A stretch of 64,000 bases of DNA from Zygotorulaspora mrakii (GCF_013402915.1 NC_050721.1:868001-932000); one strand, 5' to 3'; shown: positions 1-10,941, counted from the first letter of the stretch. Numbers and translations: made by a program. The notes: generated from the letters alone by a model not told the origin.

Positions 1-349
1 TTGATAGAATGTAACCTTGTGTAATATTAGCGAATCCCAATTTTGTCAAATCCTGTATTAAGGTTTCCATTCTGCAGCTAAGCAGATTAGCAAGTTTACT
101 CACAGAAATATAATTTGGAATAGCAAATGGAACTGTTCTTAGTTTTTTTACTGGCCTTTTTAGGGATTTCTTAGCGTAAAACCTTCTTATTTCTGCTGCA
201 TGCAAACCTAGAGTAAATAATGCAGGGTTTCGACTTGGGCCAGCACTAATCTGCCGAAGAAACAATGAGCCAGGGGCCTTCAACATGATGATATTCATAC
301 CTCTGTTCTTTCGGAGTCCTAAAAGATGAAATGTCGACAAGATTACCAT
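1..349 (-). CDS. IFM1: Mitochondrial translation initiation factor 2, 5' part (partial)
   Basis: The 5' end of a minus-strand gene that runs off the left edge of the window; the frame is open from an ATG at 349 to base 1. The visible ~116 residues have a basic, arginine-rich start fitting a mitochondrial presequence, then the stretch IPNYISVSKLANLL followed by CRMETLIQDLTKLGF, which matches the N-terminal helical domain of IF2-type factors. The product should be the GTPase that brings fMet-tRNA to the mitochondrial ribosome; the GTPase domain lies outside the window. Alternative in-frame ATGs at 298 and 286 are possible starts, and the 286 start (MLKAPG) looks most like yeast Ifm1. Neighbours support it: the next two genes on this strand match YOL024W and LAG2 (YOL025W), the S. 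cerevisiae order. Confidence 0.85.
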   Translation of the reverse strand, partial: MVILSTFHLLGLRKNRGMNIIMLKAPGSLFLRQISAGPSRNPALFTLGLHAAEIRRFYAKKSLKRPVKKLRTVPFAIPNYISVSKLANLLSCRMETLIQDLTKLGFANITQGYILS

Positions 350-504
350 TTTTTCAATATGAAAAGCTGAAGTAAAGTAAGTGTATATAGCGTAGAAAAT
401 AATGAAAAAAAAAAAACTAAAGCATGCATATGTATATTATATAAGGGTCCGCGACCTCCAAGCAATTTCAAAAAGGACATTTCCATTATCGATCATTACC
501 ATCA

Positions 505-1167
505 TCAATCATTGTCGAACATGTTCATTTTGTTATAGACATCCTTTTTATAGTCCTCATAAGCAAAAGACGATTTTCTGCGATCTAAACCCGATTGCTG
601 GTTGCCCTTTGAAGTATAAGAAGAGCGGTAATAGTCCCCATTTTCGGGATTGGATAGGGTTGGTCTCTCCGGTTTTTCACCTTTCAGGTATGAATCCTTG
701 AAAAACGACGGTGCATCTTTTCTACGTGTTTGTTCAAAACTGTCACCTGCTGGGACAGACTCGAACTTGTCACTACACTTTCCAACCATCTTTGTCTCTA
801 GATCGTGCCTTGTATCCTGCGGATCCATTCCAAGCGTTGAACTTTTGCGTCTTGCGAAATTAGGATATTCACTGTCAGAGACCTTTGATCGCTCGCTCAA
901 CTGCTGATTCAGCGCATCCATATAGTTGGAAGAGCGCCGACGTAAACCACGAGTTGGAGCTTGTGATGTCCCATAACGTGCTTTATCAGCATAGTTGTAA
1001 TTATTGTAGCCCTTTCCAAAGCTTCTTGGTTCATTATCATCAGAAAGATCGTATTCGGAAACATCAGGAGTTTCCTTGGCAGCAGGAGGTTCGTCTATAT
1101 TCAGAAAGTCCTGCGATTGCCCATATGGTGATTCACGTTTAACCACGTTTAGTCTTGAGTCCGCCAT
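505..1167 (-). CDS. IGD1: IGD1/YOL024W-family protein (glycogen-debranching inhibitor type)
   Basis: A 220-residue hydrophilic, Ser/Arg/Asp-rich protein with no membrane segment or enzyme motif. Short basic-serine patches (RRRSSNYMDALNQQLSER; ARRKSS; DRRKSS) look like PKA-type phosphorylation sites. Identification rests mostly on position. It lies between IFM1 and LAG2 exactly as YOL024W does, and beside the YFR018C-like gene and FAB1 as YFR017C (IGD1) does. YOL024W and YFR017C are a known duplicate pair in S. cerevisiae, so this looks like the single pre-duplication gene. Igd1 is described as an inhibitor of the glycogen debranching enzyme Gdb1. Whether this copy has that activity is inference. 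Confidence 0.7.
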   Translation of the reverse strand: MADSRLNVVKRESPYGQSQDFLNIDEPPAAKETPDVSEYDLSDDNEPRSFGKGYNNYNYADKARYGTSQAPTRGLRRRSSNYMDALNQQLSERSKVSDSEYPNFARRKSSTLGMDPQDTRHDLETKMVGKCSDKFESVPAGDSFEQTRRKDAPSFFKDSYLKGEKPERPTLSNPENGDYYRSSYTSKGNQQSGLDRRKSSFAYEDYKKDVYNKMNMFDND

Positions 1168-1377
1168 AATCTACTCCGAGTTTACGTTGAAACACCTATT
1201 ATTGTGACTCGATTAACCAGCAATCTATTATAGTTAGTTATAAGTGCGATGAGCAATTCCGTAGAACTTTCCAATGTGCGTGATGAAGTTTTATATCACG
1301 TATCCTTGGTTATCCTTAATACAACTTCATGTTACCCTGGACATGGAAGTGCCCCTTGAAGAAGGAAAAAGCTAAGA

Positions 1378-3204
1378 TCACTTCATAGCTGGGTAACTGC
1401 TTGAAAACAGTGATTCAAATTGATGGATGACAGAGATGCTGCTGGATGTGTCTTCAGTGGCTGATAATGTTTCCAGCCTGCTGTATGCTTTCTTGATGTT
1501 TGTAATAGCTTTTTGGTGGATTGTTTCATTGTACCATTCGGAGTCTAATCCGAGAATCCTGTTGTAAGTTTTTGGGAGAAGAAGTTGCAAGATCTTCAAG
1601 GATATATCGTTTATTGTGTAGTCAGAATCTTTAATGCCACGAGTTACGGTTTCTTTAATGATATTGCACGTCACTATGTAGTCGATGGAGTTTTTGCGCT
1701 CTTCGCGGGCGATAATTTGTAGAAGAGTAGAGTACACCATTGTTCTCAGTGTGAGACCTTCGTCAATGGTTTGAGTCATATTGCCCACTTTTATAGTACG
1801 GAAGAAGTTTTTATTCTGCTTCATGTGTGGGATAAGCAATTTGCAGGTTTTGGAAGAGTTAAACTTCTCGGCGGTGTACATTGTTTGATTGAGCAGCTCA
1901 ACAGCCATTTGGAAACCTGAGAGCGAGCTGGATGTACTTAGCGTACGGAACGCAGCCTCCAGAGAAGCTGGTTCAGGTTCGGGCTCGTTTCCTGACTCTT
2001 GACATAGTGTTTCAACACGGCTAGGTGAATTTAAGCAGTCTAATATCGTCTCACAAAGGTCTATTACACGTTCATGAATTGTATCCTGCGGTGGCTCTAC
2101 ATTGTCATCTTCTTCGAACTCAAATCTTTCCTCGTCATCTTGAAGCTCCTCTAGATACGCCGCCTGATTCGGATCTTCGTCCACTGCGCATTCGGGTTGA
2201 GTCTCTATTTCGACCGTTGGCGCCTCCCTTATGCTAAAATTTTCAGCTATGATGGATGCCATATCTGATTTGATTTCGAGCAATGACTTTTGCAAACATT
2301 CTGTTATTTCAGGCGCTAAATACGTAGTCCCAGTAGAAATTCGAGGTGTCGAATAAAACTCATGCAGACAGTAGACTGATTGTAGTACCTTGAGTATGAT
2401 TTCTTCCTTCTGCTCATCTCTTAGATCATCCGGGAGCTGTAAAAAGGGAAGGATATTGTTCTCGAAGATGTCCGAGACAATAAAACTCAGCTGGTACCAC
2501 ACACTTGAAACGATTTCCAATATATTCTTATTCTGCAGAAGAAACATGACATCTTCATCGTATAACGTACGACGTTCCACAACTTTCATACTGTTTTCCA
2601 AGACATATTTCATCGTTTCTGTCAAATCTCCTTCGCCAGAGCATAATTTTAATATGCTGACGAAAACCTGTTTGCACATGTTTGCACCATTGTTATAGTA
2701 TAACTGAATCAAAAGATTCAAAATTTCCCAAACAATAAGGTAGTTCATACCGATATCGTGAGAGTTCTCTATCTTTTCCATGTGCTTTAGCAAAATTTCA
2801 ATCGATTTCTCATCATTACAATATTTTAATTCATTCAATTTCATTTCTAGGATGGTCTTAAGAATGTTTCTTAACGTTTGCCTTGCGAAATTGCTCCTGT
2901 TATTTTCGGTATTTTGGATTAATGGTAAAACAACAACGTTATCAAACCAGGAACTTTGTGTTTCGTTCTTCGTCAAGTTCCCACTTGTTACCAACTTTGA
3001 GACAGCGCCTGGGAAGACTTGAAATGAGACTAAATTAACAATTTCACTGTTGCATTCTGTGGTTAAAATCGGCAACAACACTTTGCCAACCAAAAGTTGC
3101 AAATCTTCAACGCTTTCAATCCTTATATCCTGGCGGAGAGCCATGTATTTTAGGTCAGCATCCTGCGTATTCAAATATTGATCAATCAAGCTATTTACTA
3201 GCAT
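1378..3204 (-). CDS. LAG2: Lag2, CAND1-like regulator of SCF cullin neddylation
   Basis: A 608-residue, mostly helical, leucine-rich protein beginning MLVNSLIDQYLNT. An acidic segment around residues 345-380 (ELQDDEERFEFEEDD) separates two helical halves. No catalytic motif is visible. Yeast Lag2 is ~660 residues. It binds the cullin Cdc53, resembles CAND1 in behaviour and limits Rub1/Nedd8 attachment, in nucleus and cytoplasm. The position next to the YOL024W-type gene on the same strand agrees with YOL025W. The start is an ATG preceded by an A-rich leader. HEAT-repeat character is inferred from helix periodicity only. Confidence 0.8.
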   Translation of the reverse strand: MLVNSLIDQYLNTQDADLKYMALRQDIRIESVEDLQLLVGKVLLPILTTECNSEIVNLVSFQVFPGAVSKLVTSGNLTKNETQSSWFDNVVVLPLIQNTENNRSNFARQTLRNILKTILEMKLNELKYCNDEKSIEILLKHMEKIENSHDIGMNYLIVWEILNLLIQLYYNNGANMCKQVFVSILKLCSGEGDLTETMKYVLENSMKVVERRTLYDEDVMFLLQNKNILEIVSSVWYQLSFIVSDIFENNILPFLQLPDDLRDEQKEEIILKVLQSVYCLHEFYSTPRISTGTTYLAPEITECLQKSLLEIKSDMASIIAENFSIREAPTVEIETQPECAVDEDPNQAAYLEELQDDEERFEFEEDDNVEPPQDTIHERVIDLCETILDCLNSPSRVETLCQESGNEPEPEPASLEAAFRTLSTSSSLSGFQMAVELLNQTMYTAEKFNSSKTCKLLIPHMKQNKNFFRTIKVGNMTQTIDEGLTLRTMVYSTLLQIIAREERKNSIDYIVTCNIIKETVTRGIKDSDYTINDISLKILQLLLPKTYNRILGLDSEWYNETIHQKAITNIKKAYSRLETLSATEDTSSSISVIHQFESLFSSSYPAMK

Positions 3205-3321
3205 GGTTCTGACGAGCAGCTTGGAGTTAATTACTTTTTAGACCTGCGTGGTACTTTTAAGTTTGTCATAGTCAGTTACGTTTTTTGATACTAGAAAAAA
3301 AAGGCTATATGATATAAGTTT

Positions 3322-4362
3322 TCACAATCTATACAAATCCACAACATTTATCACGAAGTTGCTGATTAATTCTGCCCATTTGTAGATCTCTTCTTGACCC
3401 AAATGATCAAAAGTATCATGGATCGTATGCCACGTCTGGGGGAATGGCAAGGGTATTAAATGCAAAACATCAATTCCAGCATTGTAAAAAGGTATATGGT
3501 CATCATCTATAACTCCTCTCCCTAATTCTAGAAACCTATGATCTGTTGGCACCAATGATTTTGTGCCTTTAGAACGTGTCTCCAAGTAAGAGTCTTCCAA
3601 TTCGCTCAGCATTTCGTAATAGAAGTGGGATCCTCTAAAAAAGCTCGGTATTGTTACATGTTCGTCACTGCCGATTAGGTCCATAAGAACAAAAAGATCT
3701 ATGGTGTCCAAGATATTCTTCTGATCCCACTTTGATGCCAGATGCTTGGCTCCGTAAATAGAGTCATTGGGCCCCCACTCTTTCAGAGCCTCTTCACCAT
3801 CAAAAAATACAATTTTTATTCCAACATATTCTGCAGAAATGGTTCGATCAATCAAGTTTTGCTCCAAGGAATAGACATTGTCAATGAAGCGAGCTAGATA
3901 TAATAGAATGCCGCAAGAGGCTGCACTATCCATAGCACCTATGAATCCTTCAGGCTCGATCTTGGAATCATAATGAACAGCGAAGACAATGTACTTCTCG
4001 GCAATGGTAGAGCTAAATACAAGATTGGTGAATGAAAAACCGTTCTCTTCGAAAGAGTCCTGATCAACTAGCCATTCGTGATCCAATTTCTCGAAATAGT
4101 TAATTATAAATTCCTGTACGTCTTTGGATTCTTTACTCCCAGGGATTCTTGTCTTGTTAAAACGAAGTATAACGTTTTCGTCACTGTCATTAGTCAAAGA
4201 CAACAGTTGGGGCAAATGGTCTCTATGAAACTCATCATAGGAGATGAATTGACAAAAGGCGATCGAAAGCAACAAACTTACAAGCCATATCATCTGGACT
4301 GGTTGCATTGCCGTGATATGGAGTTGAGAGGACTTTTTCTTTGAATTAACAATAAAAAACAT
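3322..4362 (-). CDS. Secreted glutaminyl-peptide cyclotransferase-like M28-family protein (YFR018C type)
   Basis: A 346-residue protein of the M28 peptidase / glutaminyl cyclase fold. Family features in order are FAVHYDSK with a following ...MDSAASCGILLYLAR (zinc-site Asp region), FFDGEEALKEWGPNDSIYG, VLMDLIGS, DDDHIPFYNAGIDVLHLIP and TWHTIHDTFDHL near the C-terminus. The enzyme family converts N-terminal Gln to pyroglutamate. A hydrophobic stretch WLVSLLLSIAFC lies near the N-terminus, so the protein probably enters the secretory pathway. The ATG at 4308 (MQPVQM) would give a conventional signal peptide, and the ATG at 4362 would add 18 basic residues before it. The position next to FAB1, on the opposite strand, matches YFR018C. 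Activity of the yeast homologue is not established to my knowledge. Confidence 0.8.
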   Translation of the reverse strand: MFFIVNSKKKSSQLHITAMQPVQMIWLVSLLLSIAFCQFISYDEFHRDHLPQLLSLTNDSDENVILRFNKTRIPGSKESKDVQEFIINYFEKLDHEWLVDQDSFEENGFSFTNLVFSSTIAEKYIVFAVHYDSKIEPEGFIGAMDSAASCGILLYLARFIDNVYSLEQNLIDRTISAEYVGIKIVFFDGEEALKEWGPNDSIYGAKHLASKWDQKNILDTIDLFVLMDLIGSDEHVTIPSFFRGSHFYYEMLSELEDSYLETRSKGTKSLVPTDHRFLELGRGVIDDDHIPFYNAGIDVLHLIPLPFPQTWHTIHDTFDHLGQEEIYKWAELISNFVINVVDLYRL

Positions 4363-4641
4363 GCAAATTAAGAAATAGAAAGGAAGGTTATCGCATGTAG
4401 GATTCTAAGTTTCCAAGATACATAGAAGCAGTCTTGATCAAGTGTAGAATAAAAGATAGTCCCTTTACCTCAGAATCACTTCTCACACGTGACCGATTAT
4501 TGTAGCCTTGCTTAAACGTTACATTACATCAGCAACGGACATGTTTATAAAAGTATATACTCGTCGCAAAAGCATTGTGATGCTTTCAAGGAATTAAAAG
4601 AGGGTAGCATTGATTCTTATGAGTGCACTGAGCACAGGACT

Positions 4642-7600
4642 ATGAAAAACTCCAGAGATTCAAGGCTCGGTTCTTTCGATAGCACTGTTATCAAGACGAA
4701 ATCTAACCATGATAAACCAGAATTTCTCGCTTCAGAAGCCCTAAAACCAAGAACAACTACAGACTTAGACACCAATCCAGTACTAAGCAATATTTCTGTA
4801 CCGACTGCCATAAATTTAAGTGGTAAAAATACATCCGCGGAAGAAAGTGAAAGTATAGAACAGATTGTTGTTGGTGGGGTAGATCAGGCTAGTGTCTACT
4901 CCACCGAATCTAGGTTATGTTCTGGAGGAGTTGACTGTGATGAAAGCTTGACACTTGAGAAGAGCGATGATGGTGGAATCAACAGGTCGCCTATTTATAA
5001 GAATTTGCGTGCGCCAAATGGCCATCCTAAGCCGCTTACGTTTTCCATCAATAATGATGCAAATTACAAGCGTTCCAGCATTTACGAATCCAAATCCACT
5101 GTTACGGCCATTCCCATAAGAAATCCGCTCAGCAATGCCAAGTCGAATCATTGGGATAACGAAGATGCCTTCTCTACTAGGAGTGGATCTTCATCGATGA
5201 CAGCATCTCTATCGAGAAGCTTCTTATTTGGGTTTTACAACAACGAAACTAAAAATAGGCAGAACACTAAGGGGATAATTTCCAAAGAATACTGGATGAA
5301 GGACGATAGTGCAAAGGAGTGTTTTGCCTGCGGTAAAAGATTCAACACATTCAGAAGAAGGCATCATTGCCGAATATGCGGGCAAATTTTCTGCAGTAGT
5401 TGTACTTTAATCATATCAGGAGAGAGGTTTGGATACGATGGCAGAATGAGAGTGTGTTACAACTGTTATGAACATGCAGATAATTACGAGGATTCTAGTG
5501 ACGATGAGTCCTATGCAGATCAGATTAGCCATAATAATGATGGAGATAGGCTAATTTTTTCTAGTCAAGAGAACCCTTCAGAGAATAATGTATCCAAAGA
5601 GCATGAATATAAAGATGGTGTTGAAAGAGATGAGTTTCCAGTGCAGCAGGAACTGATATTCAGAAACAATGAGGATGCACAAAGTATTTTAACAAACTCA
5701 GAAGACACCAAACTTTTCACATCCACTCCTCCACCACCGCCAAAAATGGCGATACCTGCCACACGGCAGGGAGAGTCTTTGGAGATTTCTTTCCCATCTA
5801 ATCGAAATCGTGCCGACAGTTGGCACAATGAGCTCAATAGGAATAACGGTTACGGCACCAAAGACAGGTACACAATTAAAAATGTTGATATGATAACACC
5901 ATATGGTCAAAGCTTTGCGTCATCAAACCAACTAAATCACAAAGGGGGGCATAAAGTGGGAAGACGCTCCTTGAGAAGAACAATTTTCAACTCTGGTGGT
6001 TTTAACAGACCCCCTATGGAGAAAACTCAAACTGGAAATGCTGATAGCATTATTGGCAATGCTGGTAGTAAAAATTTCAAATTTGAATTCAATTACATGA
6101 AAGGGCGTAGGGCATCCATGGGTTCCGATATGAGAGAGATAACACCGATGGCAGAACCTTCGGAGCTAGGGGGATACAAGAACCGCATCTCCTCTCCGGA
6201 TGCCGACACCTCAGAAGATGAGGCTTCTATGTCAATATATTCTTCTTTAAATGGCGGGTCTCATTCGAGCAACCCAATTAGATCTATGCGAACCTCAACC
6301 AAATCCACCCAAAGAGCTGAAGCATCGCTACAAAGAATGAAGTTTAGAAGGAAGAGTAAGAGTAAGCCAAATCTGTACAACTCTGAATCTTTATACAAAG
6401 AACTCACTTCTCTAACTAACAGCTCACCAAATTTGGTCTCTATTGTTAATGAAGATGCAGACTTTGCACCGTCTTCCAGCACTACGTCTCTGGCAACTAA
6501 GGCAAAAAAGCAGACTGCAAACGGTGGCCAATGGAGAAGGGTATCAAGTCTTTCTGGATATTTAACATCTGTGGAAAATAAAAATGCGCTAAACGAAGTA
6601 TCAAATCTTCACTTAGAGGCTCTGCTTCAACAAGTTCTCGGGGACCAAAACTTTTCAAAGGCTCAAGAGTGGGCCAATTTACTGCGAGGGTTTCTTACTA
6701 AAGCACAAAATATCTCTTTGAATGTGAAAGATTCTAACACGCTAGATTTCCGACAGAATTATGTTAAAATAAAACGAATCAGTGGAGGAAACTTGAAATT
6801 TTCCAAATATATAAATGGAATAATCTTCTCCAAAGAGGCACCCTGCAAAAATATGCCTAGGATGTTGAAAAATCCTAGAATTCTGTTAATTATGTTCGCG
6901 CTAGAATATCAAAGAACAGAAAATCACTTCTTGAGTATCGAAACTGTGTTTGCGCAAGAAAGGGAATACCTTGATAAATTGGTATCCAGATTAACATCTC
7001 TGAGCCCCAGTGTTCTTTTCGTGGGAGCAAACGTTAGTGGTTATGCTTTAGAGCTTCTTAACAAGGCCGGTGTAGTTGTACAATTCAATGTGAAACCTCA
7101 AGTTATTGAGCGTATTGCGAAACTAACAGAGGCAGATATTGCTATATCCGTTGATAAACTCGCAGCAAATGTGAAGATGGGTGAATGTGAAAAGTTTGAA
7201 TTAAAATCCTTCGTCTTTGGTAACGTCTGTAAAACATATACTTTTTTGGAAGGATGCAAGGCATCACTTGGTGGCACCATATTGTTGAGAGGTGAGACCC
7301 CAGAGATATTGAGGAAATTGAAAGACGTATCTGAATTTATGGTTTATGTTTTGTTCTCTCTTAAATTGGAAAGTTCGTTATTCAATGATAATTTCCTCCA
7401 GCTATCCCCTTCATACTATTTGAAGGAGCAGGAAAGAAGGAGGAATGAAAAGGTTACAGGCTATTTTGCCGATTTTTTAGAGAAATTCAATTCTAGAATT
7501 CTGACCGTTTCGCCAACGGTTGAGTTCCCAATACCCTTTCTTTTGAAACGAGCAAGGGAGTTAGGATGCGAATTGCAAGCTAAGAGAAAAGAAAATGAAA

Positions 7601-10600
7601 AATATGCTGAGACGGAAAATATACAGCTAAACGAGAAAACCGCTAAAGTTTTTGGCTTCGAATCATTGGCCCTAGCCTCTTCATTAACTCAAAAAGACTT
7701 CAGATATTTGATTAAGTTCATTCACAAAAAAGAATTGGAGAATTTGGAACTTCAGTTCCAAAAGAGAAGTCGACAATGGGAAGTTTCATATGCTCAATCG
7801 AGAAATATGCTAGGAACTGGATCTCACCAATGTATTACAGTTCTTTACTCCATGGTTTCCACTAAAACAGCTATTCCATGCGTTGGTCCTCAACTGGTGA
7901 CAATTGATTTTTTTTGGGATAGTGACATTTCGATAGGTCAATTCATAGAAAATCTGGTGGCGACTGCATCGTATCCATGCCATCAAGGCTGTGGTGGCTC
8001 TCTACGAGACCACTATAGAAGTTATGTTCATGGATCTGGTAAAGTTGATGTGTTGATCGAAAAATTTCAAACACGCCTACCTAAACTGAAAGATATAATC
8101 CTGACATGGAGCTATTGCAAAAAATGCGCAGCGACATCACCTATTTTGCAAATGAGTGAGAAAACCTGGAACTACTCGTTTGGAAAGTATCTCGAAGTGT
8201 TGTTCTGGAGTAAAAGGGAGTGTGTCTCTGGAATTGGTCAATGCTCTCATGATTTCACAAAAGATCATGTTCAGTATTTTGCTCTTAATGATATAGTCGC
8301 AAGAATGGAATATTCTGACTTGGAAGTTCATGAGCTGGTAACGCCTCCCCGCAAAATTACTTGGACACCTTATAAAGATATTAAAATGAAAGTCGAACTC
8401 TACTACCAGATTCTCGATAAAATAAACTTATTTTATGACAGTGTCTCGAATCGTCTGAGTCGTGTTAAGCTGGATAGCATGTGTGGCGATAAACTTGTCG
8501 CAGGACAGGAGAGAATAACTGAGCTTAAAGCACGTCTCAACGAAGAAAAGAATATCATACTTCAAGATTTAGACAAGCTCTATCGAAATGACCCGGGTGA
8601 CGAACATATGAGCTTGAACATTATAATGAAAGCGCTACACGATAGAGCAGTCAATTGGGATTCAGATTTTACCGACTTCGGCAAAAATTTCCTACCATCT
8701 GAAAACGATATCACCAGAATAACTTCACATCAACTTAAAAAGCTATTTTCCGATTTTGGCAGAGATATTGATCAGATTGAAGATGATGAAGCCAAAAAAA
8801 AGTCAAAGAAGCAAGAGCTTGTAGAAAGTGCGGAAAAAGCAGCTAGTCTTCTAAATAACGGCAATGATGCAAAATCTTTTCCCCAACCACATATTGCAAG
8901 AGAAACTCATCCTGATGCTCACGATCTTTTAGAGCTTACAAATAAGCAGTCCAAAGGGAACGCTGATTTTGACTACGCATTAAAGCCTATTAATTATGCG
9001 GTGGTAGATGCAGCACAAGAGGGAGGCGGAAGACCAGGTCTGAATCGCACCTCATCATCTTTCAATAAATCATTCGATAAAGGCGTGTTTTCAGATATTC
9101 AAAACTCTGCAGCAATTAGTGGTGCCAGTAGTCCTCTGTCAAATGGGAAAGGTTATAATGCAAATAGTAAAGTTGGTCAGTTGGCAAACTTTTTTGACCA
9201 AATGCATTTTGACGCCTTATCAAAGGAATTTGAGCTTGAACGAGAAAGAGAAAGAATTCAGCTGAATAAAAATAAATATCAAGCTTCAAGGGTTCACACT
9301 TCAACACCGATTGTAGAGATATACAAGAACGTGAAAGATGCAGTGGATGAGCCTCTGCACGATCTTGATCTGGCTTCTCTCAAAAATCTGAAATCGCGTA
9401 ATCATGCAGGGAAAAAAAATTCGACATTGAAGGAAGACGGTGTTGATAACAAGCTTGAAAATGAGCTCGAGACGTCGATTAATCAATGGGGCGACGAAAT
9501 TATTAATAAAGATCATACAACAGTAGAACCGGGTGTTCCTACCCCAAATATTGTTGTGTCGAGTGAGACAAAGGAGAAAACTACCAGTGAACCTCTACCA
9601 CCAGTAATGACTACGACAAATGTCAGTAAAGATAGTTCCGATACTCCACCCGAAAAATCTTTACTGATTAAGGCGTTGACGAACTTTTGGGCAGATAGAT
9701 CTGCATCTCTGTGGAAACCACTTGATTATCCGACATCACCAACAGAGCATATATTTGTAGATAGTGATGTGATCATTAGAGAAGATGAACCAAGCTCACT
9801 GATTTCATTCTGTCTGAGCACTTCTGATTATAAGCAGAAGATGGCAAAATTGGATCAACAGGAACATATTGGAAGCACAAACGTCGATGCTTCAGTCAAC
9901 ACAACCACTCAAGCTTCTGATATTTCTGCTTCAGAAAACCAATCAAACAGCTCTCTGCGTGAGACAACGTCTGGAAGTATAAAGCACAGCCCTCCACCTC
10001 AAATGAATAGACAATCCTCACATTCTTTTCAAAATGGCAAAGATAATTTGGAGGCAGTCATGACAAAATCCACAGGTGTGCATCTTAGATATCAATTCGA
10101 GGATGGCCTAACGGTAATGTCCTGTAAGATTTTTTTTGCAGAACATTTTGATGCTTTCAGAAGGATTTGTGGCTGTAACGACAAATTTATTCAAAGTTTA
10201 TCTAGATGTGTTAAATGGGATTCCAGTGGTGGCAAAAGTGGAAGTGGATTTTTGAAAACTTTGGATGATAGATTTGTCATCAAGCAACTTTCTCATGCAG
10301 AATTAGACGCATTTATCAAATTTACGCCCAGCTATTTCGAGTACATGGCGCAAGCCATGTTTCATGATTTACCAACAACACTGGCAAAAGTTTTTGGCTT
10401 TTATCAGATTCAAGTCAAGAGTTCGATATCTGGTGCTAAGAGTTATAAAATGGATGTCATCATAATGGAGAATCTATTCTACGAAAGGAAAACTACAAGG
10501 ATATTTGACTTGAAGGGATCAATGCGTAACAGACATGTCGAACAGACAGGTAAAGAGAACGAAGTCCTATTAGACGAAAACATGATTGAATATATCTACG

Positions 10601-10941
10601 AGTCTCCAATTCATGTGCGAGAATACGATAAGAAGTTACTGAAAGCTTCTCTGTGGAATGATACTTTGTTCCTTGCTAAAATGAATGTAATGGATTACTC
10701 ACTTGTCGTAGGTATCGACAATGAAGGTCACACTTTAACTGTGGGTATAATAGATTTTATAAGAACTTTTACTTGGGATAAAAAATTAGAAAACTGGGTG
10801 AAAGAAAAAGGATTGGTAGGAGGCAGCGGTACAAAGAAGCCAACTGTAGTCACTCCAAAGCAGTACAAAACAAGGTTCCGAGAAGCAATGGATAGATATA
10901 TTTTAATGGTTCCAGATCCGTGGTATCAAGAAAGCACGTAA
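4642..10941 (+). CDS. FAB1: Phosphatidylinositol-3-phosphate 5-kinase Fab1
   Basis: A 2,099-residue lipid kinase that makes PI(3,5)P2 from PI3P on vacuole and endosome membranes and sets vacuole size and acidification. Domains: a FYVE zinc finger from Cys227 to about residue 275, with the basic PI3P-binding core RRRHHCRICG; a chaperonin/CCT-like domain at roughly 710-930, used by Vac14 scaffolds in the family; a cysteine/histidine-rich conserved region around 1,100-1,250; and a C-terminal PIP-kinase domain from ~1,820 to the end, with IFDLKGSMRNRHV (~1,953), NVMDYSLVVGID (~2,014) and IIDFIRTFTWDK (~2,035). S. cerevisiae Fab1 is 2,278 residues, so this copy is full length with shorter low-complexity linkers. 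It is followed by tRNA-Ser(GCU) and ATG18, as on S. cerevisiae chromosome VI. Confidence 0.97.
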   Translation: MKNSRDSRLGSFDSTVIKTKSNHDKPEFLASEALKPRTTTDLDTNPVLSNISVPTAINLSGKNTSAEESESIEQIVVGGVDQASVYSTESRLCSGGVDCDESLTLEKSDDGGINRSPIYKNLRAPNGHPKPLTFSINNDANYKRSSIYESKSTVTAIPIRNPLSNAKSNHWDNEDAFSTRSGSSSMTASLSRSFLFGFYNNETKNRQNTKGIISKEYWMKDDSAKECFACGKRFNTFRRRHHCRICGQIFCSSCTLIISGERFGYDGRMRVCYNCYEHADNYEDSSDDESYADQISHNNDGDRLIFSSQENPSENNVSKEHEYKDGVERDEFPVQQELIFRNNEDAQSILTNSEDTKLFTSTPPPPPKMAIPATRQGESLEISFPSNRNRADSWHNELNRNNGYGTKDRYTIKNVDMITPYGQSFASSNQLNHKGGHKVGRRSLRRTIFNSGGFNRPPMEKTQTGNADSIIGNAGSKNFKFEFNYMKGRRASMGSDMREITPMAEPSELGGYKNRISSPDADTSEDEASMSIYSSLNGGSHSSNPIRSMRTSTKSTQRAEASLQRMKFRRKSKSKPNLYNSESLYKELTSLTNSSPNLVSIVNEDADFAPSSSTTSLATKAKKQTANGGQWRRVSSLSGYLTSVENKNALNEVSNLHLEALLQQVLGDQNFSKAQEWANLLRGFLTKAQNISLNVKDSNTLDFRQNYVKIKRISGGNLKFSKYINGIIFSKEAPCKNMPRMLKNPRILLIMFALEYQRTENHFLSIETVFAQEREYLDKLVSRLTSLSPSVLFVGANVSGYALELLNKAGVVVQFNVKPQVIERIAKLTEADIAISVDKLAANVKMGECEKFELKSFVFGNVCKTYTFLEGCKASLGGTILLRGETPEILRKLKDVSEFMVYVLFSLKLESSLFNDNFLQLSPSYYLKEQERRRNEKVTGYFADFLEKFNSRILTVSPTVEFPIPFLLKRARELGCELQAKRKENEKYAETENIQLNEKTAKVFGFESLALASSLTQKDFRYLIKFIHKKELENLELQFQKRSRQWEVSYAQSRNMLGTGSHQCITVLYSMVSTKTAIPCVGPQLVTIDFFWDSDISIGQFIENLVATASYPCHQGCGGSLRDHYRSYVHGSGKVDVLIEKFQTRLPKLKDIILTWSYCKKCAATSPILQMSEKTWNYSFGKYLEVLFWSKRECVSGIGQCSHDFTKDHVQYFALNDIVARMEYSDLEVHELVTPPRKITWTPYKDIKMKVELYYQILDKINLFYDSVSNRLSRVKLDSMCGDKLVAGQERITELKARLNEEKNIILQDLDKLYRNDPGDEHMSLNIIMKALHDRAVNWDSDFTDFGKNFLPSENDITRITSHQLKKLFSDFGRDIDQIEDDEAKKKSKKQELVESAEKAASLLNNGNDAKSFPQPHIARETHPDAHDLLELTNKQSKGNADFDYALKPINYAVVDAAQEGGGRPGLNRTSSSFNKSFDKGVFSDIQNSAAISGASSPLSNGKGYNANSKVGQLANFFDQMHFDALSKEFELERERERIQLNKNKYQASRVHTSTPIVEIYKNVKDAVDEPLHDLDLASLKNLKSRNHAGKKNSTLKEDGVDNKLENELETSINQWGDEIINKDHTTVEPGVPTPNIVVSSETKEKTTSEPLPPVMTTTNVSKDSSDTPPEKSLLIKALTNFWADRSASLWKPLDYPTSPTEHIFVDSDVIIREDEPSSLISFCLSTSDYKQKMAKLDQQEHIGSTNVDASVNTTTQASDISASENQSNSSLRETTSGSIKHSPPPQMNRQSSHSFQNGKDNLEAVMTKSTGVHLRYQFEDGLTVMSCKIFFAEHFDAFRRICGCNDKFIQSLSRCVKWDSSGGKSGSGFLKTLDDRFVIKQLSHAELDAFIKFTPSYFEYMAQAMFHDLPTTLAKVFGFYQIQVKSSISGAKSYKMDVIIMENLFYERKTTRIFDLKGSMRNRHVEQTGKENEVLLDENMIEYIYESPIHVREYDKKLLKASLWNDTLFLAKMNVMDYSLVVGIDNEGHTLTVGIIDFIRTFTWDKKLENWVKEKGLVGGSGTKKPTVVTPKQYKTRFREAMDRYILMVPDPWYQEST